A stretch of DNA of 53,566 nucleotides from positions 1 to 53,566 of the forward strand of contig CACXRO010000003.1 of assembly GCA_902770045.1 (NCBI GenBank), read 5' to 3'. This stretch comes from an uncultured bacterium (GTDB lineage: Bacteria > Verrucomicrobiota > Kiritimatiellia > RFP12 > UBA1067). Position numbers and translations under genes: made by a program. Numbering within the stretch: the stretch's first letter is position 1; every line of letters starts with the position of its first letter. The notes under the pieces are model-generated. The model did not search any database, was not told the origin of the DNA, and saw only the letters and a list, made by a program, of their open reading frames with translations. This document shows positions 1 through 9,929 of this stretch, one piece after another.

Positions 1-183
1 GGCGCAGAGGGTGGCGACGGCGGCGAAGAAAAGGAAGGCCGCAAGTCTGGGGCGCGACATCCTCGAGAACGCATCGGACAACAGGGCAAAGAAACGCCTA
101 CCAAGTAGAGCCAGCAGAAAGGCAAACGCCAGCGCTGCGCAGGCAAATGCGCATACGACCAGGCTATTTGCTCCGATTACCAT
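1..183 (-). CDS. N-terminus of a secreted or membrane-anchored protein, cut by the left window edge
   Basis: Reading leftward from the ATG at 183 there is an uninterrupted 61-codon frame to the edge, so the gene is 3'-partial here. It begins MVIGANSLVVCAFACAALAF, a hydrophobic segment, followed by an RR-containing stretch and a second hydrophobic run (LAAFLFFAAVATLCA). The shape is that of a signal anchor, or of a long N-region before a signal peptide; an alternative start at the internal ATG (residue 42, MSRPRLAAFLF) would give a plain signal peptide. A GGAG sequence sits four bases before the ATG. The promoter and about 66 nt of leader lie at 192-268 and are duplicated at 50985-51085. Function cannot be read from 61 residues; a large surface protein is likely, by analogy with the giant secreted proteins elsewhere in the window. 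Confidence 0.6.
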   Translation of the reverse strand, partial: MVIGANSLVVCAFACAALAFAFLLALLGRRFFALLSDAFSRMSRPRLAAFLFFAAVATLCA

Positions 184-191
184 GCAACTCC

Positions 192-292
192 GACTACTTG
201 TCCGTTTCCCGGACTATCACCCTGCGTCGCGTCTTCCGCCTCGCGGGATGGGTGAATTATACCAAAAATCACCACCACCTGGGGCAAGAATT
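192..292 (-). promoter_or_regulatory. Duplicated promoter-leader, copy A
   Basis: On the minus strand this reads TTTTTGG followed by TATAAT (hexamer at 256-261), an extended -10, then a GC-rich leader down to the ATG at 183. A 101-bp block matches 50985-51085 without indels, with 12 mismatches by hand alignment; identity covers the promoter, sequence upstream of it, and the leader. No long frame is conserved in the leader, so it is more likely regulatory RNA or DNA than coding. Confidence 0.7.
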
Positions 293-364
293 AGCATTTC
301 CATCGTGGTTCGCAGCTCGTGGTTAGCCCAGACAGAACCATGTGGCACGAACTGTCCGCCGGGA

Positions 365-377
365 TTTTTGGTATAAT
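365..377 (+). promoter_or_regulatory. Extended -10 promoter of the lipoprotein operon
   Basis: TTTTTGGTATAAT with the -10 hexamer at 372-377. The ATG at 386 is eight bases after the hexamer, so transcription would start at or within a base or two of the start codon (leaderless or nearly so). No obvious TTGACA-like -35 is seen. Confidence 0.7.
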
Positions 378-385
378 ACGCAGAA

Positions 386-796
386 ATGAGCACAATATGG
401 AGAGTGGCGGCGCGGACCGCGGCGGTTGTTCTTGCAGTCGCGGCGGCGGGATGCTTTTCCGTGGACGCGGCATACTCGCCCGCTGCGGACTCGGAGCAGG
501 TACTAGTCTCCAACAACGGCTGGTGGCTCTTCAACTGCATCCCGCTCTGCTGCGGCAACGCCACTCCGGAGCCTGATCGGGCCGGCCCCTGGGCGTTCTT
601 CCGCGACGACGTCACCCTCGACAAGGTCCAGCATCGCTTCATGGAATACGCGCACGCGCGCGGCGCGAGCGTCCAGGACCTGGTCTACAACAACTACGAC
701 AACGTCCTCTTCTCCATCCCCTTCACCAACATCCCGGTGCCGATCCCCTATCTGCTGTGCTACCGTGAGATCCAGCTTTCGGGGGTGCTGAAATGA
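386..796 (+). CDS. Small lipoprotein, paralogue of the next gene
   Basis: 136 residues. A short basic N-region and hydrophobic core end in a lipobox (VAAAGC, Cys about residue 23), so this is a predicted lipoprotein exported by Sec and processed by signal peptidase II. The mature part contains GWWLFNCIPLCCGN, closely matching GWKLFNCIPFVSGN in the following gene, so the two are tandem paralogues. The middle carries charged residues and the end is rich in Pro and Ile. Its stop overlaps the next start as ATGA (793-796). It starts directly at a TATAAT box, suggesting leaderless translation. I do not recognise a named family; small W-x-LFNCIP lipoproteins are probably envelope components. No catalytic motif is visible. 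Confidence 0.75.
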   Translation: MSTIWRVAARTAAVVLAVAAAGCFSVDAAYSPAADSEQVLVSNNGWWLFNCIPLCCGNATPEPDRAGPWAFFRDDVTLDKVQHRFMEYAHARGASVQDLVYNNYDNVLFSIPFTNIPVPIPYLLCYREIQLSGVLK

Positions 797-1152
797 AGCG
801 CCTCGCTTTCATCCTCGCCGCCGTCGCGCTCGCCGGCTGCAGCTCGGTCCAGATCTGCCGCGAAGGCGGCCATGACATGTGCTGCGTGCGCACCTCGGGC
901 TGGAAGCTCTTCAACTGCATCCCGTTCGTCTCGGGCAACCCCGAGGGCTGGTGCTGCCGCTTCTTCTCCGACACTGTCAAGGTTGAGACCAACATCGCGC
1001 TTCTGGACAAGACCATCCGCGACGGCGACTACGGCTCCGTCAGCAACCTTACGAGCCACGTCACCGAGGAGCCGATGCTGCCGCTCCTCCTCAAGCGCGT
1101 CGTCTGCCACACCAGCGCCGAATTGATCCCCAGGGAGCCAAGCGAACAATGA
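793..1152 (+). CDS. Small cysteine-rich lipoprotein, paralogue of the preceding gene
   Basis: 119 residues. The signal peptide MKRLAFILAAVALAGCSS has a classic lipobox (LAGC, Cys16). The mature chain has several Cys residues (CREGGHDMCC, NCIP, WCCRFF) and shares the G-W-x-LFNCIP...GN core with the upstream lipoprotein. The start codon overlaps the upstream stop and its own stop overlaps the hisC start (ATGA at 1149-1152), so the three genes are almost certainly co-translated. The extra Cys pairs could form disulfides outside the cytoplasm. Function unknown. Coupling to a histidine biosynthesis gene looks like genomic packing rather than a shared pathway. Confidence 0.75.
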   Translation: MKRLAFILAAVALAGCSSVQICREGGHDMCCVRTSGWKLFNCIPFVSGNPEGWCCRFFSDTVKVETNIALLDKTIRDGDYGSVSNLTSHVTEEPMLPLLLKRVVCHTSAELIPREPSEQ

Positions 1153-2225
1153 GAACCGCCGCCCATATCCTGCGACTCGAGCCGTACACGCCCGGCGAGC
1201 AGCCGACATCGCACAGCGTCGTCAAGCTGAACACCAACGAGAACCCGTATCCGCCGTCGCCAAAGTGCGCGGCCGTGCTTTCGTCGTTCGACCTCGACGA
1301 CCTGCGGCGCTATCCCGACCCCAACTTCACGGCGCTCGCGAAGGCGATAGCCGACGAAAACGGCACGACGCCCGACCGCGTATTCGTCGGCAACGGATCG
1401 GACGAGATACTCGCCCTCGCATCGCGCGTCTTTGTGGAGAACGACGAATCGATCGGCTCGCTCGACCCGAGCTACACGCTCTACAAGACGCTCGCGGCGA
1501 TACGCGACGTAAAGTGGGTTGGCGTCGGCCGCGCGGCAGACGATGCGCGGCGCGCAAGAGCCGCCCTCGCGGAATGCCGCAGGTCCAACATCTCGCTTTT
1601 CCTCTGGACGAATCCCAACGCGCCGACAGGCGAATTCGCCGAGCCAGAGACCATCGCCGCGTTCGCGGGGAAGTTCAAGGGCGTGGTGATCGTAGACGAG
1701 GCGTATGCAGACTTCGCGCGCGGCAACTGCATGTCGCTTGCCACCGCCAAGCGCAACCAAAACATAATCGTAATGCGCACGTTCTCGAAGAGCTATTCGC
1801 TCGCCGGGCTCCGCGTAGGCTACTGCATCGGCCCTAAGGACCTTATCGAAGCGCTGTACAAGGCGAAGCCATCGTACAACGTCGACGCCGTGGCCCAGGC
1901 AGTCGCGCTCGCGGCGTTCAAGGACGGTGCGTACCACAGGAAGACGGTTGCCAAGGTCATAAAGACCCGCGCGGCATTCGAGAAGGCGCTCGCGAAGCGC
2001 GGATGGGACGTAATCAAGAGCGAAGCCAACTTCGTCTTCGCGAAGCCGCCGACGGGAGATGCGGCAAAAGACATCTTCTCGTATCTCAAGGACAGGAACA
2101 TCTTCGTGCGCTACTTCCCCGGGCCTATCACCGGCGACTGGCTGCGCATCACGATCGGGACCGATGGGCAGATGAAGACCCTTCTCGACGCCCTCGACGA
2201 CCGATTTAAAAAGTTGAAAAGTTGA
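1149..2225 (+). CDS. hisC: Histidinol-phosphate aminotransferase
   Basis: 358 residues, the usual length for HisC, a PLP enzyme that converts imidazole-acetol phosphate and glutamate to histidinol phosphate in histidine synthesis. Class I/II aminotransferase marks are present: VKLNTNENPYPPSP near the N-terminus, NPNAPTG (substrate/PLP contact), VIVDEAYADF, and the PLP-lysine motif TFSKSYSLAGLRVGY with Lys about residue 214, followed by the RITIGT region near the C-terminus. The start overlaps the upstream lipoprotein stop (ATGA). The last residues (KKLKS) and the stop codon are encoded by the first units of an octanucleotide array at 2213, so array slippage would alter only the C-terminal tail. 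No other his genes are in the window. Confidence 0.93.
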   Translation: MRTAAHILRLEPYTPGEQPTSHSVVKLNTNENPYPPSPKCAAVLSSFDLDDLRRYPDPNFTALAKAIADENGTTPDRVFVGNGSDEILALASRVFVENDESIGSLDPSYTLYKTLAAIRDVKWVGVGRAADDARRARAALAECRRSNISLFLWTNPNAPTGEFAEPETIAAFAGKFKGVVIVDEAYADFARGNCMSLATAKRNQNIIVMRTFSKSYSLAGLRVGYCIGPKDLIEALYKAKPSYNVDAVAQAVALAAFKDGAYHRKTVAKVIKTRAAFEKALAKRGWDVIKSEANFVFAKPPTGDAAKDIFSYLKDRNIFVRYFPGPITGDWLRITIGTDGQMKTLLDALDDRFKKLKS

Positions 2226-2353
2226 AAGGTTGAAAAGTTGAAAAGTTGAAAGGTTGAAAAGTTGAAAAGTTGAAAGGTTGAAAGGCCACCCAACCACCCA
2301 ACCACCCAACCACCTAACCACCTAACCACCCAACCACCTAACCACCCAACCAC
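2213..2353 (+). repeat. Composite octanucleotide array (GTTGAAAR then CCACCYAA)
   Basis: Nine units of GTTGAAA followed by A or G (2213-2284), one G, then eight units of CCACC followed by C or T and AA (2286-2349) plus half a unit. Both halves have an 8-bp period. The array begins inside the hisC 3' end and stops nine bases before the paaK ATG, leaving no Shine-Dalgarno sequence. The same composite, in the same polarity relative to transcription, is at 44653-44820. Confidence 0.95.
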
Positions 2354-2362
2354 GAACACCCC

Positions 2363-3664
2363 ATGAACCCGATTTCAAAACCAGACTACATGAGCATCGA
2401 CGAGCTGCGGGCCCTGCAGCTCAAGAAGCTCCAGACCCTCATCCCCTACGAATACGAGCGCGTGCCGCTCTTCCGCCGCCGCTGCGACGAGGCCGGCGTC
2501 AAGCCGCGCGACCTCGTGACGCTCAAGGACCTCGCGAAGTTCCCCTTCATGAAGAAGACGGACCTGCGCGACGAGTACCCGCTCGGGCTCACCGCCGCGC
2601 CGATGAGCGAGATCAACCGATTCCACTGCTCCTCCGGCACCACCGGCAAGCCGATCTGCATCCCGCAGACCGCCGGCGACGTGGCGATCTGGACCGAGGG
2701 CGTCGCCCGGTGCATGGCCATGTACGGCATCACCCGCGACGACGTGGTGCAGGTCTCCTACGGCTACGGACTCTTCACCGGCGGCCTCGGCGCCCACTAC
2801 GGCGCGGAGAAGCTCGGCTGCGCGGTGCTGCCGACCGGCGCCGGCAACACCGAAAAGCAGATCATGCTCATGAAGGACCTCGGCGTCACCGTCATCTGCT
2901 GCACGCCGAGCTACTTCCTCCACCTCGCCACCGTGGCCGAGAAGCTCGGCGTCGACTTCCGCCGCGACACCAAGCTGAAGCACGGCGTCTTCGGCGCGGA
3001 GCCGTGGACGGACGAAATCCGCGCGCGCATCGAGGAGATCTCCGGCATCGCCGCCCACGACATCTACGGTCTCACCGAGATCGCCGGCCCCGGCGTCGCC
3101 GGCAACTGCGAGCACTCGCACGGGCTCCACATCTGGGAGGACCACTTCTACCCGGAGATCATCGACCCCGACACCCTCCAGCCGCTGCCCGACGGCGAGG
3201 AAGGCGAGCTCGTCTTCACCACCCTCGACCGCCTCGGCACCCCGATGGTGCGCTACCGCACCCGCGACCTCTCGCGCCTCCAGGTCGAGCAGTGCAAGTG
3301 CGGACGCACGATGCGCGTCATGGACCGCGTCCACGCGCGCTCCGACGACATGCTCATCATCCACGGCGTCAACGTCTTCCCGAGCCAGATCGAGGCATGC
3401 CTCATGAAGGTGCCGGAAGTCGCGCCGCACTACATGATCGAGCTTTCGTCCACCGACACCATGGACCGCTTCGAAATCAAGGTCGAGGTGGTAGCGAGCG
3501 CGTTTACGGACACCATCTCCGGCATGGAGGCGATCAGGAAGCACGTCGCCGCGTCGATCAAGGAGATCGTCGGACTCTCGCCCAAGATCACCCTCGTCGC
3601 GCCCGGCACGCTGCCGCGGAGCGAGGGCAAGATCAAGCGCGTGATCGACAACCGGAGGAAATGA
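2363..3664 (+). CDS. paaK: Phenylacetate-CoA ligase
   Basis: 433 residues, standard for PaaK, an AMP-forming acyl-CoA ligase that activates phenylacetate or another aryl acid with ATP and CoA. The adenylation P-loop-like motif HCSSGTTGKP lies near residue 90, the A5-type motif YGLTEIAGPG about residue 236, MVRYRTRDLSRL about residue 295, and the C-terminal lid around SEGKIKRV. In anaerobic gut-type bacteria this family often scavenges aryl acids for amino-acid synthesis via indolepyruvate/phenylpyruvate oxidoreductases, but no such gene lies here, so the substrate is inferred from family only. The ATG follows the octanucleotide array without a visible ribosome-binding site. The stop overlaps the next gene (ATGA at 3661-3664), coupling it to a two-component pair. 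Confidence 0.9.
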   Translation: MNPISKPDYMSIDELRALQLKKLQTLIPYEYERVPLFRRRCDEAGVKPRDLVTLKDLAKFPFMKKTDLRDEYPLGLTAAPMSEINRFHCSSGTTGKPICIPQTAGDVAIWTEGVARCMAMYGITRDDVVQVSYGYGLFTGGLGAHYGAEKLGCAVLPTGAGNTEKQIMLMKDLGVTVICCTPSYFLHLATVAEKLGVDFRRDTKLKHGVFGAEPWTDEIRARIEEISGIAAHDIYGLTEIAGPGVAGNCEHSHGLHIWEDHFYPEIIDPDTLQPLPDGEEGELVFTTLDRLGTPMVRYRTRDLSRLQVEQCKCGRTMRVMDRVHARSDDMLIIHGVNVFPSQIEACLMKVPEVAPHYMIELSSTDTMDRFEIKVEVVASAFTDTISGMEAIRKHVAASIKEIVGLSPKITLVAPGTLPRSEGKIKRVIDNRRK

Positions 3665-4712
3665 GGAACTTCTTCAAGGGGGTGCGCAAGCACATCGCCA
3701 AGCTCGACGTCGGCCACCTGCGCGAGCAGTACGAGCTCGTATCCGACGAGCTTTCGCATGCGGAGAAGCTCCTCAACGCGCTCAAGGAGGGGTTCATCCG
3801 CCTCGACGCCAACGGGGCGGTGATCCAGTCAAACCCGGCGGCGAAGGAGCTCCTGGGGGTGGAGCCCGAGGACGCCCTTCCGTCGCTCGGCCTCCCCCAC
3901 GGCGTCGCCTCGCGGCGCGAGGTCGCAGTCACCTACCCGGAGGCGCGCACGCTCGAGGTGCAGACGATCCCGCTCGACGACGAGACGATAGTCTACCTGC
4001 GCGACATCACCGCCGAGCGCGCGCGCACCGAGGAGGAGCTGCGCCTCGGCGCCACCAAGGCCGTGCGCGACCTTGCCGCCGGCGTCGCCCACGAGATCGG
4101 CAACCCCCTCAACGCCATCGCCATGAACCTGCAGCTCCTCGAGCGCGACCCGACCGACGTCGAGTCGATCGAGATCTGCAAGACCCAGGTGAAGCGGCTC
4201 GACGGCATCATCCGCGGCTTCCTGCAGGCGCTCCGCCCCGCGCGGCCGGCCCTGCGGCCTGGCTCGGTCGAGAAGCCCATCCGCGACTGCCTCGACGCCT
4301 TCCGCTCCCAGTTTGAGGAGCGCCGCGTCCACGTCTCGCTCGACCTGCCGCCCGCCCTGCCCGCCGTCGCCATCGACCCGGACCAGATGCAGCAGGTGTT
4401 CTTCAACCTGATCAAGAACTCGCTCGAGGCGATGAAGGACGGCAGCTCCATCGACATCGCCGTCCACTACGACGACTCCGACGTCGTGGTGGTCCTCAGC
4501 GACACCGGCCCCGGCATCCCCGCCGAACAGCTCGGCCACATCTTCGAGCCCTACCGCACCTCAAAGGAGAAAGGCACCGGCCTCGGGCTCATGGTCTCCA
4601 AGCGCATCGTAAACGACCACGGCGGCACCATCTCGGTGGAGTCGGCGCCCGGCGAAGGCACCTCGTTCACCATCCGCCTGCCAAGAATCGAAAGACGCGT
4701 GAGGCAGTTGAA

Positions 4713-4716
<4 letters not shown>
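3661..4716 (+). CDS. PAS-domain sensor histidine kinase (NtrB-like)
   Basis: 351 residues from the ATG overlapping the paaK stop. The order is a short N-terminal helix/coiled coil, a small PAS-like domain (about residues 35-115, EGFIRLDANGAVIQSN), a HisKA domain with the H-box AAGVAHEIGNPLNAI (phospho-His about 144), and a HATPase domain with N-box NLIKNSLEAM, G1 DTGPGIP, F-box IFEPYRTSK and G2 GTGLGL. No transmembrane segment is seen, so it is probably cytosolic. It is followed with a 4-bp overlap by an NtrC-family regulator, its obvious partner. It would phosphorylate that regulator in response to an unknown cytoplasmic signal. Confidence 0.88.
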
Positions 4717-6071
<1,355 letters not shown>

Positions 6072-6074
6072 AAA

Positions 6075-6956
6075 ATGGCTGGCAAAGGAATCAAGCTCCT
6101 CGAACGCGTCGGCGAAGGCGGGATGTCCACGGTCTGGAAGGCCTGGGACGAGTCGCGCGGCGGCTACGTGGCCGTCAAGGTGCTCGCCGGCGAGTTCGCC
6201 TCGAGCGGCCGCGACATCGCGTCCTTCCGCGAGGAGGAGCGGGTGATGGAGGAGATGGACAACCCCGGCATCGTCAAGGCGTACGGCTTCGAGCAGGACG
6301 GCGATGGCTGCCGGATGATCATGGAGTACGTCGACGGCTACACCTTCGGCGACCTCCTCCGCCGCAAGCAGCACGTCGGAGAGGCCGACTGTCTGCTCAT
6401 CTGCGAGTCGGTGGCCGCCGCGCTCAACGCCGCCTGGAACGACCACGGCGTGGTGCACTGCGACATCAAGCCGGAGAACATCATGATCAACTCCGATGGC
6501 GTGGTGAAGCTTACCGACCTCGGAATCTTCCACCGCTACGAGCAGCGCGATGGGACGCTCGAGCCGCCTGACCAGGTGCTGGGCACCCCGGCCTACATCT
6601 CGCCCGAGCAGGTCTACGGCGATGTCGAGGTCGACTGCCGCTCCGACATCTACTCGCTCGCCGCCACGCTCTACCACCTCTCCACCGGGCGCACCCTCTT
6701 CCCCGGCCTCAGCAACGAGGATACGATGCGCGCCCACTGCAGTCCGTCGAGCCAGGCGCGCGACCCGCGCTCCTACCGACCGGTCCTCTCTGAGGGCTTC
6801 TGCCAGCTGCTGGAGGCGATGCTGGTAAAGAACCGCGACCGCCGCGTCTCCACCTGGAGCGACGTCTACCAGATGTGCACCGAGGTAGAGGCCGGTCTCC
6901 GCTTCAAGCCACGCGAAGACGCCGCCACCGAGCCGTCGTCGATCCTGATCGCCTGA
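6075..6956 (+). CDS. Hanks-type serine/threonine protein kinase
   Basis: 293 residues forming a single kinase domain and little else. Visible elements: Gly-loop GEGGMSTVW (about 13-21), the VAVK lysine (Lys35), catalytic loop VHCDIKPENIMI (Asp130), with HCD in place of the common HRD, so it is of the non-RD type, a DLG triplet in place of DFG (about 148-150), and SPEQV for the APE-like motif. No C-terminal transmembrane or PASTA domain is present, so it is soluble. It starts 3 nt after the response regulator stop and closes the operon. It probably phosphorylates Ser/Thr in a protein partner, perhaps within this signalling cluster. It converges on the hybrid kinase gene with a 20-nt gap. Confidence 0.9.
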   Translation: MAGKGIKLLERVGEGGMSTVWKAWDESRGGYVAVKVLAGEFASSGRDIASFREEERVMEEMDNPGIVKAYGFEQDGDGCRMIMEYVDGYTFGDLLRRKQHVGEADCLLICESVAAALNAAWNDHGVVHCDIKPENIMINSDGVVKLTDLGIFHRYEQRDGTLEPPDQVLGTPAYISPEQVYGDVEVDCRSDIYSLAATLYHLSTGRTLFPGLSNEDTMRAHCSPSSQARDPRSYRPVLSEGFCQLLEAMLVKNRDRRVSTWSDVYQMCTEVEAGLRFKPREDAATEPSSILIA

Positions 6957-6976
6957 CGCACACGCAGAGCGCGGCG

Positions 6977-9133
6977 TCAACGGAATTCAAGCCGCCCCAG
7001 CAGCTCCAAGAGCTTTTCGACCGTCACCGGCTTCAGGAGCAGCGCGTCGAACCCTTGCTCGCGATAGGTCGAGAGCGCCTCCACGTCTGCGGTGACCGAA
7101 CACACCTTCAGCTGCGCAAGCCTCTTGTCGGCGCGAATCCGCTTGATAAGCTCGGCGCCGTCCATGACCGGCATCCACATGTCTGTCAGGACGAGGTCGA
7201 AGGACGGATCCCGCTCCAGCACTTCAAGTGCGGCCTTGCCGTCCACCGCGAGCTCCAGGTTGTCGATGCCCATCTTGTTCAGCATGGCCCTCAGCACCGC
7301 GCGGTTCACCGGCGAGTCGTCCACGACGAGAATGCGCCGGGGCAAAGCCGTCGCTCCGCCTGCGGCCGCAGTTTCCTCCGTCCCGGCGCCATCGCCGTCC
7401 GGCGCGACGTCCACGGGCACCTTCGTCTGGATCTTGAACCCCTTGCCGGACGCAGTCTCGATTGAGACCGTGCCGTGGGCGATGTCGACAAGCCTCTTGC
7501 AGATCGCAAGCCCGAGCCCGCTGCCCTCGGTGCGATTCTTGATGTCGGCCTGCACGAACGGCTGCATGAGACGCTTCGCCTTCTCGGCCGGCACTCCCCT
7601 GCCGTCGTCGGCCACCGTCGTGGTCAGCATGCCGTCTGCATACTCCACCCTGACGCGAATCGTGCACGGTCCAGCGTACTTCACCGCATTGCCGACGAAG
7701 TTGAAAAGCACCTGCCTGAACCGGTACGGGTCCACCATGAAGCGCCGGGAATCCATGACCTCCGCGACGATCGCCTGGCCATTCGCCTTCGCCATCGGCC
7801 CGAACATCATGACCATCTCGTTGACCAGTTCGCCGATGTTCACGGACTCCAGGCTGAACTGCATCTTGCCGAGGTCCATCTTCGAGAGGTCGAGGACATC
7901 GTTGATCAGCTGCAAAAGCGTCTTGCCGCTCGACACGATCATCCTGAGGTACTGCTTCGCCTCGTTCTCGGGCACGCTGCCGGCCTCGAGAAGCTCCGAG
8001 AACCCGATGATGGCGTTCAGCGGCGTGCGGATGTCGTGGGAAACCGAGGAGAAGAAGTAGCTTCTCGCCTCCTCGGCCTCGATCACGCGGTCGCGCTCGG
8101 ACTGGAGGCGAACGGCGGCGGAATGGCGCTCGAGCGCGAGCTTGAGGACGCCGGCGGCGATCTTGAGCGTGCAGCGGTCTTCCTCGGAGATCTTCTTCCG
8201 TCTGCGCACATAGTGCAGCGCGATGCCGCCCCAGGGCTTTCCGTCGCAGTACACTACGGCGACCTCAAGCGACTTCGCGGGACATTCGGACGGAAGCGAC
8301 GTGACGGTCTGCCTCTTCGTGTCGGTCAGCTCGATGATGTGGTCGGCGTCCTCCACCGGCGGGATGACGAGCTTGTAGAACGAACACGCCTCGCAGCGCC
8401 CCGGGCAGGTCTTCAGCTCCTCACCGGGATAGAGCAGGCGGTGGTCTCCGTCCATCGAGTGGATCGCTATGTAGTCGCACTCGGTCAGCTCCATCAGGCG
8501 GTGCAGCGTCAGGTCTATGAGGCCGGGCAGGTCGTCCTTCGAAAGCGCGTAGGAAAGCGTGTCGATGCGGAACTTCTGGTGCCTCTGCATCCTCGCAATC
8601 GTCTTCGCGTTCTGCTCCCTGGCGTAGGTGATGGACAGGAACTCCAGCGCAACCCGAAGCCCACGCGCGACCTCCTGCATGTTGTGGCTGTGCGGCTTCG
8701 TGTAGTCGGCCACCATCCGCCACAGGCCTTTGCCCTTCCTGAACTGCGCTATCACCGACGACCTCATCGGACAGTAGCGCGGCAGGTTCATGTCCGGCAG
8801 CTGGTCGCCGTCGTTCACGATCACCGCCTCGCCCTCGGCGAAGAATCCCGGCGGCAGGTCTTTCTCGAAGTTCGCCGACGCCTTCGCGCATTTGCGGCAG
8901 CAGTCCGGCGCGTCATCGCCGAACCAGTCGCTGCGCGTGCCGTCCTCGCAGGTGAGCATCAGATGCTGCGCGCCGGTGATGCCGCAGACCTTGCTGCCGA
9001 CGAAGTCCCTGACCTCGGCGTAGTTCTGGTGACGGAACATGAATTCCACGACCTCGCCCTTGAGGTGCGCGATGTTCAGCGCGACGGCGAGGTCATGCTG
9101 CGATTTTTCGTAAGTGGTATCTCGTTCTTCCAT
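6977..9133 (-). CDS. Hybrid sensor histidine kinase with C-terminal receiver
   Basis: 718 residues from the ATG at 9133 (MEERDTTYEK); the frame stays open upstream but that part lies over the ispA end. The first 330 or so residues look like sensor domains (GAF-like, tentative) and carry two Cys clusters, CCRKCAK (about 76-82) and CPGRCEAC (about 240-247), which could bind metal or sense redox. Then come HisKA (SVSHDIRTPLNAIIGF, His about 365), HATPase (DDGRGVP, GSGLGLAICKRL) and a receiver (ILVVDDSPVN, Asp about 650 in LTDMWMPVMDG, Lys in LLLKPV). No transmembrane helix. It lies 28 nt after ispA in the argH transcript direction. The downstream target is not evident; no HPt or separate regulator follows. 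Confidence 0.87.
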   Translation of the reverse strand: MEERDTTYEKSQHDLAVALNIAHLKGEVVEFMFRHQNYAEVRDFVGSKVCGITGAQHLMLTCEDGTRSDWFGDDAPDCCRKCAKASANFEKDLPPGFFAEGEAVIVNDGDQLPDMNLPRYCPMRSSVIAQFRKGKGLWRMVADYTKPHSHNMQEVARGLRVALEFLSITYAREQNAKTIARMQRHQKFRIDTLSYALSKDDLPGLIDLTLHRLMELTECDYIAIHSMDGDHRLLYPGEELKTCPGRCEACSFYKLVIPPVEDADHIIELTDTKRQTVTSLPSECPAKSLEVAVVYCDGKPWGGIALHYVRRRKKISEEDRCTLKIAAGVLKLALERHSAAVRLQSERDRVIEAEEARSYFFSSVSHDIRTPLNAIIGFSELLEAGSVPENEAKQYLRMIVSSGKTLLQLINDVLDLSKMDLGKMQFSLESVNIGELVNEMVMMFGPMAKANGQAIVAEVMDSRRFMVDPYRFRQVLFNFVGNAVKYAGPCTIRVRVEYADGMLTTTVADDGRGVPAEKAKRLMQPFVQADIKNRTEGSGLGLAICKRLVDIAHGTVSIETASGKGFKIQTKVPVDVAPDGDGAGTEETAAAGGATALPRRILVVDDSPVNRAVLRAMLNKMGIDNLELAVDGKAALEVLERDPSFDLVLTDMWMPVMDGAELIKRIRADKRLAQLKVCSVTADVEALSTYREQGFDALLLKPVTVEKLLELLGRLEFR

Positions 9134-9161
9134 ATTCTCTGGTATTCCCGTCTGTATGCCG

Positions 9162-9929
9162 CTATTTCTTCCGCCCGACAAGCGACTGCGCGAGCGCGGC
9201 GAGCGGCGAGGAGTCGCCGGGCAGGCCTTCGAGCGCGGCAAGCGCCGCGGCGGTGGCGTCGCGCACACGGCGCTCCGTCTCTTCGCGTCCGTACGGCGAG
9301 TCGCCGTCAAGGAGGTCGTCCTCGTACTGGAATGCCAGCCCCAGGTTGAGCGCATAGACGCGGAGCGACTCGACCGCGCGGTCGTCGCCGCCGCCCGCAA
9401 GCGCGCCCATGACCGCGGCGGCCATGAAGAGGTCGGCGGTCTTGTGGCGGTAGATGAACGGAATGTCCTTCTCGCCCGCGGCTATGTCCTCGATCTGGCC
9501 CTGCACCACGCCGACGCCGGCCGCGGCAAGTTCCGCGACGATTCTGCCGACGTTGCGCGACGCCATCGCCGCGGCCTTGAACGCCAGCGCCTGGAGCGCG
9601 TCGCCGGCGAGGATCGCGTTCGCCTCGCCGTACTTCGCCCAGACCGTCGGCTTGCCGCGCCGCTCGGTGTCGTTGTCCATCGCCGGAAGGTCGTCGTGGA
9701 CGAGCGTGTAGTTGTGGAGGAGCTCGATCGCCGCCGCCGGATAGCGCGCGTCTTCCGCCCGGCCGCCGGCCGCGACTGCGCTCGCAAGGCAGATTAGCGG
9801 ACGAATCCGCTTTCCGCCGGTTCCGACCGCATACCGCATCGCATCGCTCAGCTCCGCCGGACGGTCCTCGGGCTTCGGCAGGACTTCGTCGAGCGTTTTC
9901 TCGATTATGGCAAGGTACTCTTCCTTCAT
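9162..9929 (-). CDS. ispA: Short-chain polyprenyl diphosphate synthase (farnesyl/geranylgeranyl type)
   Basis: 255 residues from the ATG at 9929, chosen because a GGAGAGG sequence precedes it and it overlaps the upstream stop by 4 bp. IspA-family enzymes condense IPP with allylic diphosphates to give C15-C20 chains for quinones, undecaprenyl and hopanoid precursors. Motifs: GGKRIRP near residue 40, first Asp-rich motif DDLPAMDND (DDxxxxD type, usual for bacterial FPP/GGPP synthases), RRGKPTVW, and second Asp-rich motif QYEDDLLDGD, which lacks the usual ADDILD wording but keeps DDxxD. It is a little shorter than typical (about 290-300). Product chain length cannot be fixed by eye. An ispF gene is at 43268-43747 in the same window. 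Confidence 0.85.
   Translation of the reverse strand: MKEEYLAIIEKTLDEVLPKPEDRPAELSDAMRYAVGTGGKRIRPLICLASAVAAGGRAEDARYPAAAIELLHNYTLVHDDLPAMDNDTERRGKPTVWAKYGEANAILAGDALQALAFKAAAMASRNVGRIVAELAAAGVGVVQGQIEDIAAGEKDIPFIYRHKTADLFMAAAVMGALAGGGDDRAVESLRVYALNLGLAFQYEDDLLDGDSPYGREETERRVRDATAAALAALEGLPGDSSPLAALAQSLVGRKK

Noticed and set aside
217..642. 141-codon minus-strand frame
   Set aside because: Antisense to the first lipoprotein and crossing two promoters; no signal peptide or domain.
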